Origin: Molossus alvarezi
Taxonomy: Eukaryota > Chordata > Mammalia > Chiroptera > Molossidae
Reading direction: 5' to 3'
DNA: 64,000 bases
Assembly: GCA_037176705.1 (NCBI GenBank)
Contig: CM073885.1
Span: 163,980,290-164,044,289, forward strand
In this document: positions 33,429 through 44,654 of the stretch, one piece after another
Layout: each line of letters opens with the position of its first letter
Position numbering within the stretch: the first letter of the stretch is position 1
Notes under the pieces: generated by a model
Told to the model about the DNA's origin: nothing
Seen by the model: only the letters and a program-made list of their open reading frames with translations
The model's database searches: none
Translations under genes and position numbers: made by a program

Positions 33429-33794
33429 TGTGGGAGACATTTTGCATGGCGTCAATTTTGTTATAATCTGCTCTGCCATCGCCTGCCCCAAGGCAGGATA
33501 TCTCTGCATTCTGCATTTCTTTATCTCTGTATTTTGCATTTCTTTAAGTAACCATTTACTCATCAGCCAGTCTTTACTGACCTTTTGTTCCTTTTGTAGT
33601 ATTTCCTAGAACTGCTTCGGGCAAGCCTGGTGCTTGGCAACAGGTGCTTCTTGCCCTCTATATTGTGTGAATTACCCCTGAATAAACGAGACTTGATCAG
33701 AATCCTGTCTTGTCTCCATTTCTCGTGTCTCTCGTCCCTCCTCATCCTCACTCCCCCTCTAGAGTCCTCATTGCTCGACCTGCGGGATGGGTCA
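33429..33794 (+). repeat. 3' LTR of the betaretroviral provirus
   Basis: 366 bp, same ends and signals as the 5' LTR; AATAAA near 33681. The four differences seen are all transitions, and three are C/T or G/A changes at CpG-type sites in U5. Confidence 0.95.
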
Positions 33795-34666
33795 CTAACA
33801 GATGCTGAGTTCAAAATACTGCTTATAAGGATGCTCAATGAACTTAGTGAGAACCTCAATGAACTTAGTGAGGGTCTCAAGAGCATAAAAGGACCAGTCA
33901 GAAATTATGGATGCACAGTCAGAAATGATGGATCTACAGTCAGAAATGAAGGAGGCATTAACTGAAATGAAGCATAATTTACACAGATTCAATAGTAGAG
34001 TACATAAATCCAAGAAGCAAACCATTGATTTGGAATATAAGGAAGCAAGAAACACCCAATCAGAACAGCAAAAAGAAAAAAGAATCCAAAAAATGAGGAT
34101 AGTGTAAGGAGCCTCTGGAACAACTTCAAGCGTGCCAACATTTGCATCTTGGGGGTGCCAGAAGGAAAAGAGTGAGAACAAGAAATTGAAAACCTGTTTG
34201 AAACAATAATGGCAGAAAACTTTCCTAACTTGGCGAAGGAAATAGACATACAAATCCAGGAAGCACAGAGAGTCCCAAACAAGATGAACCCCAAGAGGCC
34301 CACACCAAGACACATCATCATCAAAATGCAAAAGGTTCAAGACAAAGAAAGAATCTTAAAAGCAGCAAGAGAAAAGCAGTTCGTTACCTACAAGGGAGTT
34401 CCCATAAGGCTGTCAGCTGATTTCTCAAAAGAAACTTTGCAGGCCAGAAGGGAGTGGCAAGAAATAGGGTGATGAAAAGCAAGAACCTACAACCAAGAAT
34501 ACTTTATCCTGCAAAGCTGTCATTTAGAATTGATGGCCATATAAAGAGTTTCCCAGACAAGAAAAAGTTAAAGAAGTTCATCACCACCAAACCATTATTA
34601 TATGAAATGATGAAGGGTCTTTTTGAAGAAAAAGATAAAATGTATGAACAAACAAAATGGCAATGA
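33795..34666 (+). pseudogene. HAL1 copy 2 ORF1, part after the provirus
   Basis: Continues ORF1p from the target site. Compared with copy 1 it has extra short repeats near 33905-33950 (three similar CAGTCAGAAAT(G/T)A units), frameshifts near 33893 and 34100, an in-frame TGA near 34172 and a small deletion near 34467. The C-terminal domain (VTYKGVPIRLSADFSKETL, LYPAKLSFRIDGH) is well preserved. Not functional. Confidence 0.8.
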
Positions 34667-35016
34667 ATACATATCTATCAACAATGGAATCTACAAACAA
34701 AATAAACAGGCAGAACAGAAACATTCTCATAGATACAGAGAACATTGTGTTGGTTGCCAGATGGGAGGGGGGTTGGGAAAATGGGTGAAAAGGGTGAAGG
34801 AATTAAGAAGTACAAATTCATTACTAGACTGACAAACCTCAAAGGGAAAGGGGTTGGGGGGTGGGAAGAAATAAACCAAAGAACTTATATGCATAACCAA
34901 TGGACACAGACAATAGTGTGGGAAAAGGCAGAAGAAGGGCAGAAGTGGGGAGGAGGGGGTCAATGGGGGAAAAATGAGGAACATCTGTAATACATTCAAC
35001 AATAATGATTTTTTTA
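34667..35016 (+). repeat. HAL1 copy 2 3'UTR
   Basis: G-rich 3'UTR matching copy 1 (19522-19880) almost base for base, ending with an A/T-rich tail against the TSD. Confidence 0.85.
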
Positions 35017-35583
35017 AAATACATAAAAATATATTAGAAATGAAAAAGGATAAAAAGTGATGAGCCCCAGTATCTCATCGTAGTTACTCACAGTCACTTA
35101 GGGATAACTTAATAACATCAGTGTTCATCAAAGAAAGCAATTTAAAGCAAAATGTCACCCAGAAGCCAAAAACAATCTCTATTTATGTTTAACATGCATT
35201 TTTAAATAAAGCTATGTACGAAGTTAAGATCTAAAAAGACTGTAGGAGAGACTAAGTCCACTATAAAGTAAACTAGACATTAGAGTTTGTGCTATATGAA
35301 ATGAATATGAAACCCCTCTAGCTAATATACAATTATATGACCAAAAAGAGCAAATTGCAAATGACATCAGTCAGTATTATATATGAATACGAATCCTGCA
35401 GTATACTGTTCTTCCAGTTGCTCGGTCAGAATAGTTGCCTTTCTACCTGATGTGTTGATATTTTCTACTATATAATTATAAATGAATTTTCTTATTGTTA
35501 ACTTAATCTTTCTGACTTGAATGATTGTTACCACTCTAAAACCATACTAAGTTTTTAAAAAACTAAAGAGTACAAACAACTAC

Positions 35584-35681
35584 CTGTCCATCCAATGGAC
35601 TTGTGCACATCTATTTAATAAAAATTGCACCATTTGATTTTTGTTTTTAATTTTAGCAAGTGAAAGTGGTGTGAGGTCATT
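35584..35681 (-). CDS. Orphan ankyrin exon in copy B (exon 4 paralogue)
   Basis: Minus-strand counterpart of exon 4, with acceptor CTGCTGCACAG before 35681 and donor GT at 35583-35582. It is open for 32 codons plus two bases: NDLTPLSLAK, then NQMVQFLLNRCAQVHWMD. It has the same phases as exon 4 and is 9 nt shorter. Its ankyrin helix reads closer to a normal repeat than exon 4 does. No exon 3 or other partner was found upstream within about 13 kb, and it lies upstream of exon 1 of the main gene. It is either a leftover of duplication or an exon of another transcript. Confidence 0.55.
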
Positions 35682-35695
35682 CTGTGCAGCAGGAT

Positions 35696-36300
35696 TTCCC
35701 TGGTGTCTTGCAGAGCTAGGGGAATTTTAGCCCAAGTCCTGTAAGGCCCCTGGGGACCAGAGAGCAACAGAGGAAGCAATAGGAGCCAGAAATGCAGCAG
35801 CCGGCAGCGGCCCCTGGTGGGCGTTCCGTATCAGTGGTGATTCCATGAAACAGGTCCTCTGGCTGAGCAGGGGTGGACAGCAGGGTTTGCAAGGCACAGC
35901 TGCCAAGGTCCCCAGCCAGGGTGGAGGCAAAAAGGAATGCAAGAAGAGTAGAGCTGAGATCCGCTGGGCACCACACCTTCCTTCGGGCCAGGTTAGAGTT
36001 GCGAGCTTAGCCCCTGGGCAGCTCCCTGGAGCTCTTGCAACTGTAAATGGGGATGAGGATCTGGGGGTGCCCAGGGTCTTGTGTGCATAGAGCAGAAAAG
36101 CTAGGGCATCAGCCGGCCAGAGGGTGCCTCCTTCATCCTGAGTCTCCTGGGCCCATCAGCCCTCCCAGGTGGATCGGACATCACTGCACACTGGGAAGAA
36201 ATGGGAAATACCAGGCTGTAGAGCTTAGACGCAGGGCACTGAGAACAAGGGGCCCAATATCATTGCAAGATCATTTCTCTCTGCCTGGTGCCTGAAAACA
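35696..36300. other. GC-rich block of unknown origin
   Basis: Begins exactly where homology to copy A ends. It is rich in G and C and unlike its AT-rich surroundings. Frames of 70-86 codons occur on both strands but none shows a domain. It could be a retrocopy or an LTR remnant; I found no poly(A) or TSD. Confidence 0.35.
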
Positions 36301-36769
36301 GGAATTTGGAGGATTTATTGCTCATTTATGTCCTTCCTTCTTTCCATTTGGTTTTTGTATCTTAATGGCTAATGTTGACTGGTTTTTTGTGTTCTTCCCT
36401 ATTTATTGTGTAGTTCTAGAGTTGAGTTTTTTTTAATCTTCCAAATGAGTGAATCCAATATCAAACTAGGAGTCTGTCCTTGTTGTTTTGAAATCCCGAC
36501 TCACTGAAGGAGCCACTCCAATTGTTTAAATATTCTATTTTCTGTTTTCCATCGATTTTCTTTCCTAGTTTTTATTTATGACAATACAAACAAGTCAGAA
36601 CACTCATAACTTTAAATTTCCCTCCTGACATTCCTGAATTGGTAACAAATATGTTTCTGTGGCCCATCCAGTCAGCCCAGCTTTATTTCTTTTAGTTCTC
36701 AGAGTTTCTTATAGCCTTTTCCAACTTTTTTTAAATAGATGTTCACAGATGATGACTCCATTAGAAATT

Positions 36770-37400
36770 CCAGATATCTCAACAATAATGAATATACATT
36801 ATATAGTGATATTTTGACCTCGTGACCTAATCTTCCAAAGGCTCACCTTCAGATACCATCATATAGGGGGAGCACACACATTCAGCCCACAACCCCAAGT
36901 GAGTTGAAAACTTATGTCCACACAAAAAAATCTGCAAATGAACATTTATAGAAGTTTTATTTATATTTCCTAAATATTGAAAACGACCGAGATGTCTTTC
37001 CATAAATGAACGAATAAACAAATTGTGGTACATTCTTACAAAAGAATATTATTTAGTGATAAAAAAAAAAAAAAAAATGAGCTATCAAACCACAGAAACA
37101 AAGATGGATCTCAAAAGCATGTTGTTAAATGAAAAAATTTAGCCTATAAAGGCTACAAACTATATGATTCCAATTATATGACATTCTAGAAAAAGCAAAA
37201 GTATAGTGATGGTATAAAGATCAGTGTTTACCGTGGGCCTGGGAGGAGAGGAGAATTTAACAGGTGAAGCACAGGTTTTTAAAAGTTTTGCTTTTCAGGG
37301 TGGTAAAACATTTCTGTATTATATAATTGTGAATATGTGATGTTGTATTACATAAGATTTTGGGATGAAATGCATACTGTGTTGACAAGAGAATCTAACT
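36770..37400 (+). repeat. LINE-1 ORF2 end and 3'UTR
   Basis: AATGAACATTTATAGAAG, CATAAATGAACGAATAAAC, TGGTACATTCTTACAAAAG and ATATGATTCCAATTATATGA are typical of LINE-1 3' ends. Broken by a poly-A run near 37063. Confidence 0.65.
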
Positions 37401-39083
37401 TTATTATTAATGTACTAATGACTTTCACTGAAGGTGCTGGGAGTACAAAGTTAGAGATCTTAGTAATTTTGGAAATGAAAAGACTTGGTTAGACTAAAGG
37501 CAAAGAAAACTATATAAAACACTGTACTCTAGCTGTTAAAAGCATTTCCTAAGGAATTACAGTTAATTATGGTGCCACACTATACATGGATACTGGAATT
37601 AAGTAAAGTAAGTGTCAAATGGTTGAAACCTGATTTCTCACTGGTGGAGAGGGAGTATAGCGATAAGCAATGAGGAGGCTAGAACCGTCTGTGGTAATGG
37701 ATTAGAGTAGGGAAAACAGAACAAGCTCATGTTTAGGTTAATACATATACAAATACTCACACAGGCACACACACACACAGACTTATATACACTTATATAA
37801 TCAGTTCCTTGTTTTGTCAGCTGAGAAAGCCTAGAAATATCATCCTAGTACCAAGAAGCACACATAGTGCCAGACCTTGGTTTCTAGTACCATTCTCTAA
37901 ATAAGGAAAACACTGTATTCTAATATGAAAGATATGATTCTGCCACCATGAGTTTGACAGAGACTCTGTGAAGCAATAGTTTCTAAATCATCAAAACATA
38001 GTATCATGTTATCATTCATGCCTAAAAGTTAAAAGTTCCACTGGATGTGTAAACTAAAGCAATAGATTTTAATGTTACAAAGTCATTAAAAAACCTTGAT
38101 TTTTATTGTTTCAGAGTTTCTATTGTAACTAATTTTTAAGACATCAGCTATAATATTTTGGTGTATAATAAAATGAAAATATTCATAATTATTTGAAAAA
38201 AATAAATACAAATATTGCCTATGCTTTCAATTTTCATAACTGTATGGTGTTGGGTTTCTTTCCTATAATTCAAACCAGCACAATATATTGCAAGAGACTA
38301 AATGCAGAATCACATGTAAGATATCAATTCTATATCATTAATCTAGATGTTGAAGTGTTTACAAAAATATAAAACAATGCCACTTTTCTTACTGCATTTA
38401 TTTTTGTTTTAGAAAATACAGTGAATTTTCATAAAAATATGTCAACATGTGATGGACTACATATTGACCTAGTCACTCCCACGCTTTCAAAATATGAGTT
38501 GAATTTAAAATAATCATTGATAGTTTAGTCCACAAAAGTAAACGCTTGTGGTACACCTACTAATTTTTACAATCAAAGTATTCTGAAGACCAAAAAAACA
38601 TGAGAACTGCTACATGAAGCTCAAGACACTGAAACGAAGTCCATGAATCTTGGCTAGGTTCTGCCTTTAATAAACCAAGCTGTGTAAATGAGCTCCATGG
38701 GAAGTGCGGTGTCTGCGATAAAGCTAGAGCTTTGAAGGTCTTGTTTGTGGTGTGAGTTTGACAGTTACATTTGGGATGAAAGGACCAGGGGTAAAACTCA
38801 GGAGACATGCTAGGGGCTGTTTAGTCAGGTTTTCTATTGGCTCAATTAGTTTTCTGGTTTTGAAGTTTTGATCTTCAATAAGGAATTCATGTATAAATAT
38901 AGCTAATGTTAGTACTTCACTTTTCATAATTTTTATTAGCATTTAATAAAATAATATAATACAAAAAAACATTTTATATATTCTCTAGTAGGTACACTCA
39001 CCAACTTACACCTTTAACATAATCTGATAACTACTTGCACAGGAATTAGTCTAATAGCTTTTCTTCATAAGAAGAGGAAGTAG
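37401..39083. other. Intergenic sequence, nothing recognised
   Basis: AT-rich with a short (CA)n at about 37766-37778. The frames at 38560-38942 (minus) have no splice context or domain. Confidence 0.35.
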
Positions 39084-39308
39084 GTCCAGGCAGGTTTGGC
39101 TCAGCGGTAGATCATTTACCCGTGGACCAAAGAGTCTCACGTTGGATTCCTGTCAAGGGCAAGTACCTGGATTGTGGATTGTGGTTTGTTTCCGGCCCTG
39201 ATCAGGGTCATGCAGGAGGCAGCCAGTCGATCTCTCTTTCTCTCTCTCCCCTTCCCACTCTATCTGAAGATATTTGAAAAAATTTCCTTGGGAGAGAATT
39301 TTTAAAAA
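39084..39308 (+). repeat. Older Ves SINE hosting a second SINE in its TSD
   Basis: Starts GTCCAGGCAGGTTTGGCTCAG and ends near TTTTTAAAAAA. Its TSD is GAAGAGGAAGTAG; the downstream copy is split by the SINE at 39319-39560. Confidence 0.85.
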
Positions 39309-39318
39309 ATGAAGAGGA

Positions 39319-39560
39319 GCCCTGGCCGGTTTTGCTCAGTGGTTAGAGCGTTGGCCTGCGGTCCCGAGAGACCCGGGTTCGGTTCCCGCTAAGGGCACGT
39401 ACTTCGGTTGCAGTTTGTCCCCAGCCCTGGTTGGTCGTGCGGGTGGCAGCCACTCGATGTGTCCCTTCACGTCGATGTTTCTCTCTCTCTCTCTCTCCCT
39501 CTCACTCTATCTGTACAAAAATTGAAAAAATGTCCTCGGGTGAGGATAAAAAAAAAAAAA
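39319..39560 (+). repeat. Ves SINE, young-looking
   Basis: GCCCTGGCCGGTTTTGCTCAG head, full body and GTCCTCGGGTGAGGATAAA plus poly-A. Perfect TSD ATGAAGAGGA at 39309-39318 and 39561-39570. Confidence 0.93.
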
Positions 39561-39570
39561 ATGAAGAGGA

Positions 39571-40620
39571 AGTAGCACATTATCAGATAAAAATTTAGTA
39601 ACAGCTTTCACTGAGAGAGCTAGTACTCAAGGCTAATGTTGCTATTTAACAGTATATTGCACTATAAGAAACACTGTCATTTTAAGACTGTGTGTGTGTG
39701 TGTGTGTGTGTATTTTATGAGAGGTATTTATAATTTTTGTTTGCATAAAATAAAACAAAAAATCTCAAGAAAAAGAATACTTAGAATGTTTAGCATATTC
39801 AAAATAAAGTAAGTATAACTTTCTGGCAAAAGAAATGACAAAATTTAGGAATTTTTAGTTTTTATCCTAATGTTTAAGTTCTCAAACTACTATATTCTAC
39901 TCAAATCTTATGTGATAGAAGTCAGTTACTGATGAATAAGCATGAGATGCAAAGAGAAAGGCCTTGACCTAGTAAACTGTTACTAATTTGTTTGATTTGG
40001 TTAAACACTGTCACCATAAATAATGGCCACAACAAATTGGGAGGAATAAATGAGCAGCTGAGAAGCCACCATATGTTTATACCACACTCTTAATTAATAA
40101 AAATCAAGTAATGATGGAATGAGAAAGAATGCAAATGCCTACAGCATTTGACATGCCTGTTTATAAAATTGCATCAGGTATAATGGATATTGTTTCACTT
40201 GGTCCCTGAAATAGCTAAAAGTAGTAAGGGCTAGGGAAAGAAATCACTTCAGTGTTGCCTAACCTGTCTTCATGCAATGAATGCATTTATTAAATATTTT
40301 TAATATGCAGGCCCAATGGGCAAAAATGGAATTAAAATAAACATAAACTTTAGCTGTATTTTTTACTCTTGGCCCCAAGACCACAGGATATGGTCATTGT
40401 CACGGGGCATTAACTACTGAGAGGCTGTGGAGGGTGACAGAGCAATGTTAACAGCACCTCTTGGAACACAGCTTGATTACTTGTGGTCCTCAGTTTTTAG
40501 TTGTAGTTCAAACAGGGAAGCTTAGTAATTAGGTTGGTTTCAAAACATCATTTGCACTCAAACAAGGGGTGAATAGGTTCTGACCAGAGAGTTAGACGTG
40601 TTCCTTTTTCTTTCTTTTTA
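39571..40620. other. Intergenic sequence, nothing recognised
   Basis: AT-rich; a (TG)n microsatellite at about 39691-39712. No coding signal. Confidence 0.35.
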
Positions 40621-40867
40621 TGTTCTCACTTTTATTTTTTTTTTCTTCCATTGGTTTTTTTTTAGAGAGAATGGAAGGGAGGGAAGGGGAAGAAAAAGGG
40701 AAAAAACATCCATGTGAGAGAGACACATGGATTGGTTGTGTCTCTAATATGCCCTGATTGGAGCCAGGGATCGAACCTGCAACCCAGGTACATACCCTTG
40801 ACTGGGAACAGAACCTGTGACCCTTTGGTGTATAAGCTGATGCTCTGAGAAACACTGGCCAGGGCTA
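40621..40867 (-). repeat. Ves SINE variant, minus strand
   Basis: T-rich tail, GAGAGAGACACATGGATTGG, TGCCCTGATTGGAGCC, reversed head ending CACTGGCCAGGGCT. Flanks share TAGAC(G/T)TGTT(C/T). Confidence 0.85.
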
Positions 40868-41419
40868 GACTTGTTTCTTTTTTCCTTCAGCCTACTCTTT
40901 TATTATTACATGCACATTAGAAAACTATTTCCTTTTGGTTTATTCATCCTAGTGGTCAATGATTAAAAATATCAGCTTTTTCTTGCCTCAACTAGTTTTC
41001 TTCTTTTAGCAAAAGACAAATGAAAAAAGAAGCCATTTAACAACTAAAAATTGCAGTGATCTTTAAAATGTTACTTTTACTGTCATTTTACTTTATTATT
41101 ATAGTACCAGCCTTGCATACAACAAATTTAACCATTTTTATGGTGTGATAATTAATTAGATTAGAATTTAGAGAACTTCCTACTAAAATGTGGTATTGAT
41201 TCCTCAGACTACCTGAAGTGAGTTTTTACTACTAGAAAAAAAAATGGTTAAACACATAGTATGAAAGAACGTCACTGTCTACTCTTATTAAAGCAGGTAA
41301 ATAAACTATTTTTAATACCACAAGATGTGCCTTTGAGACAAAAAAATGACTAGCCTCTCTCACCTGAATTTCATCAAGGAATTTAAAACTTTATGACAGA
41401 TAATATATTATCCAATAAA

Positions 41420-42125
41420 CAAGTTTAAGGGAATAATGTTTAAGCATAAGTTTTCTGAAGCTTCCTTAACAAAGTACTATAGACTAAATGGTTTAAACAG
41501 AAACTTATTTTTCCACCGTTCTGGAGGATATATGTCCTAGAGTCTAGCATATAGACTGAGGTATTAGCAGGGTTGGTTTTTTCTAAGGCCCCTCCCCTTG
41601 GCTTGTGGGTGGCTGTCTTCTCTTTGTGTCTTCTTCTTCTTTTTTTTTTTTTTTTTATCCTCACCCGAGGACATTTTTCCATTTTTTGCACAGATAGAGT
41701 AGGAGGGAGAGAGAGGAAGAGAGAGAGAGAGAGAGAAACATCGACGTGAAAGGGACACATCGAGTGGCTGCCACCCGCACGACCTACCAGGGCCGGGGAC
41801 AAACTGCAACCAAGGTACATGCCCTTAGCGGGAACCGAACCCGGGTCTCTCCGGACCGCAGGCCGATGCTCTAACCACTGAGCAAAACCGGCCAGGGCTC
41901 TTTGTGTCTTCTTCACATGGTGCTGGCTCTGTGTCTATATGTCTGTGTCCAAATTTCCTCTTCTTATAAGGATAGCAGTCATACTGGATTAGAGTCCACC
42001 CTAATGACCTCTTTCTGACTTAACTTCTTTAGAGATCCTATCTCCAAATGCAATCACAAGTTGAGGTATCAGAAGTTAATACTTCTACAAATCAATTAGT
42101 TTGGGAGCAAAATTCAGCCCACAAC
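41420..42125 (+). repeat. Ancient dispersed repeat, split by a Ves SINE
   Basis: CCTTAACAAAGTACTATAGAC, CCGTTCTGGAGGATATATGTC, CTTCTTATAAGGATAGCAGTC, CCTATCTCCAAATGCAATCAC and ATTCAGCCCACAACA form the order of a widespread old mammalian repeat, which I do not name with confidence. Related sequence occurs at about 60590-60790. Confidence 0.55.
41637..41899 (-). repeat. Ves SINE with perfect TSD, minus strand
   Basis: Reads ATCCTCACCCGAGGACA to ACCGGCCAGGGCT. The 15-bp TSD CTTTGTGTCTTCTTC at 41622-41636 and 41900-41914 is perfect. It interrupts the old repeat at 41420-42125. Confidence 0.93.
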
Positions 42126-43868
42126 ATATCCTAAAAGATTAAAACACTTTAGTAAATTATTTTTACTTTAAAATATTCTTATCTACAACTAGTTTTAGGC
42201 ATATGCAAAGAAACAAAAAACAAAAAAACAAACACAACAAAAAACTCCAGATAAATAGTAATGTCACTCCTTTGAGCTGTTACTATGATACACAACCTAG
42301 GAGAGAGGTTACTTGTAGATGACAATTAATTTCACGGGATGCACACACATCTGGGGAAGTGAATTTGTCCATGTTATACTATTAATGCTCTGTGTTATAT
42401 GGTTACTTGTCAATGCGGAATTTCCCCATCCACTTGTCTGACCTCCACCCTGTGTGGCTGATGAGGGGTGGTCAATGCCTTGCTTGCTAGGATTCACCTG
42501 ACTCACCAGTACCGAGGCTGCTCAGCTACATTTACAAATCACAACTTGAACTTTTTCAATTAAGCAATATGACAGCAAAACTATGAATATATCATTTTGT
42601 GAAATAAAAGCCAAAACTTGCTTAATTCTTATATATTGATATCTTTAACTCCCTTTCTCTTGGATTTTTCCCAAATCTGCCTAAGATTCAGTAAAAACTA
42701 TTCTAAGTAACATGTTGACCACTAATGATATGCCAGGTACCAAACTAAGTATTTTATTATATTTTAAAAATACAACTTGTGAAAGCAGTGTTTATATTAT
42801 TTCTTTTATTAAAAAATGAATCTAAAATTTAGAAAGCTACATAATTTTCCAAAGATTGACAAAAAGCAGTAAGTATAGAACTTAATTTCAAACCCAGTTA
42901 GTCTGACTCCACTTTCTTTCTCTTTCTTTCTTTCTTTCTTTCTTTCTTTTTTTTTTTTTTACTACTCTCTACTGCTTAATAATCTTGTGAGGTTTGAAAT
43001 TCTGAGACAAAATTAAAATCTCATCAAAAATTGGAGAAAGCATTCAATTTTAAATATAATGTTTTATTACTATTTTGCTGAGAGGTTTTTTGCATAAAAA
43101 ATGTTGAACTTTTTCAAAAGTTGTTTTTTGTCTATTGAAATAATCACATTTATTTATTTATTTATTGGATTTTGACATAGTAGATTCTATTGGTTGGTTT
43201 TAAAATCCCAATCCCACCTTGCATTCCTCTGATAAATTCCACTGTCAAAACACATTATCAAATTTATATTATTATTTTATCATCATATTCAAATTGCTTG
43301 CCTTTTAAAATAAATGTTTGCATCTACATTTGTGAGGAATAGTAATCTAAACATTCTTTTGTTTTTTCTGTCATGTAATGTTTTGTCTGGTTTTGGTATC
43401 CAAATAATGCTGGCTTCATGAAATAAATGGAAACTGTTTTTTGTTTTTCTCTAAATGAGTTTGCATACTTTCTTAATATCTGATAGAATTTATCATGGAG
43501 GCACATGACCTGGAGATTACTTGACCATCTTCTCTCTCAACCACTATATTTAGCTTGCCTATTTATTCATTTTTCTTGGTAAATTTTTCAAATCTAAGCA
43601 ATTCAGGATACCAGTAGTAAAGCTAATTTCAACAAAAGTTTTTTTTCTTAAAAACTACAATGAGTTCCTATGCTGTATAGCTCAAACTAATATAATCTAT
43701 GTCAACTGTATTTTAAAAATTAATGAAAGTAGGCTTCATTTGCTTAAAAAAAAATAGTGGAATATTATCTAATCAAATATCAGTAGATAATTAATGGGTT
43801 TGCTTTGTGTTGAACCTATTATAATGCTTCACATAAATTTTCTATTTACATTTTTCTTATTCCTTACC
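42126..43868. other. Intergenic sequence with simple repeats
   Basis: AT-rich; (TTTC)n at about 42916-42949 running into poly-T, and (TTTA)n near 43148-43167. The region 43160-43600 faintly resembles antisense LINE-1. No gene. Confidence 0.35.
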
Positions 43869-44096
43869 TTAGGATACTTCTCCACCCATCAACAGGTTAA
43901 GTGGGAGGGAGAGAGAGAGAGTGACAGAGAGAAACATCCATGTGATAGAGCCACATGGACTGGTTGCCTCCTGCACGACCCCGACCAGGGCCGGGAACAA
44001 ACTGCAACTGAGGTACGTGCCCTTGACCAGAATCAAACCTGGGACTCATTGGTCCACAGGCTGACACTCTATCAATGAGCCAAACTGGCCAGGGCT
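43869..44096 (-). repeat. Ves SINE variant, minus strand
   Basis: GGGAGGGAGAGAGAGAGA, GTTGCCTCCTGCACGACCC, GGGCCGGGAACAAACTGC, ending CAAACTGGCCAGGGCT. 3' tail diverged. Confidence 0.85.
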
Positions 44097-44654
44097 GAAT
44101 TACCTATATAATTATTACATTTACCAAATTAAAAACTTGAACAAAACCATTGCATACTAAGAAGTAGGCTCATTGATTTTAATGCGGTGTTTGTTCATGA
44201 TTTTTATGTGGTTTATACTGTGGAAAATATATATAAGTTTGCATTTTCATGTTAAATCACTTCAGAGAATTTCAACATCAAAGAACACTATTGAAAAAAA
44301 TAGGATCTTTCTTTAGAAATGCATATGCTATTAAACAAAAAAATGCCATTTTCAACATCTTTTATTTTTATTTTTCTTTATTTTTTTATCTTTTGAGCTG
44401 CTCTGCATCTTATTTTTTTGTTTTTTGAACATCTTTTATTTTGGTAAAAGAATTTCTTCTCAGTTTAAATATTCTCACATAAATTAACTGACATAATATT
44501 TAAAATTCAAGCTTATAATTTCTTATATATTGCTAGAGCTAGCTTCCCTGTCAGTAAAAAATTAGTTGTCAGAATTTCATAAAAATTTGAGTTAAGCAAA
44601 CAGATAATATTTATTTTTTTCTTGTTCTTTTATGTTTATAAATGTGAGCTAAAT

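Larger units (their letters stand above)
28146..33794 (+). mobile_element. Betaretrovirus-like provirus (class II ERV, type-D-like)
   Basis: Two 366-bp LTRs differing at only four sites by eye (about 1.1%), a 6-bp TSD CTAACA (28140-28145 and 33795-33800), tRNA-Lys-type primer site, leader with splice donor, gag, pro/pol and env remnants, polypurine tract. Sequence character and the transport-element-like RNA near the 3' end point to Mason-Pfizer/type-D relatives. Large internal deletions remove the capsid C-terminus, nucleocapsid, dUTPase, most of protease and most of env. Young LTRs beside such damage suggest a defective genome copied with help from another virus. Confidence 0.92.
27229..35016 (+). 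mobile_element. HAL1-like half-LINE-1, copy 2, split by a provirus
   Basis: Starts GACTTCCAATCAAGATG and ends in AATAATGATTTTTTT. It is flanked by AAATACATA at 27220-27228 and 35017-35025, and copy A shows the empty site near 13370. The same 5'UTR, ORF1 and 3'UTR layout as copy 1, without ORF2. The provirus 28146-33794 interrupts ORF1 near its beginning. After removal of the provirus the element would be about 2.1 kb. Confidence 0.85.
21150..35695. repeat. Segmental duplication, copy B, split by insertions
   Basis: Four collinear pieces match copy A (11872-14270): about 21150-21292, 22275-22996, 26635-27228 and 35017-35695. The homology ends just beyond the ankyrin exon acceptor at 35690. 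The gaps are accounted for by an LTR-like insert with a Ves SINE, a gamma-type ERV, and a HAL1 element carrying a betaretroviral provirus. Together they add more than 12 kb to a 2.4-kb block. Confidence 0.85.

Noticed and set aside
39691..39712. (TG)n and other short repeats as a CRISPR-like array
   Set aside because: Simple microsatellites in a mammalian genome, without spacers; no CRISPR array is present or expected.
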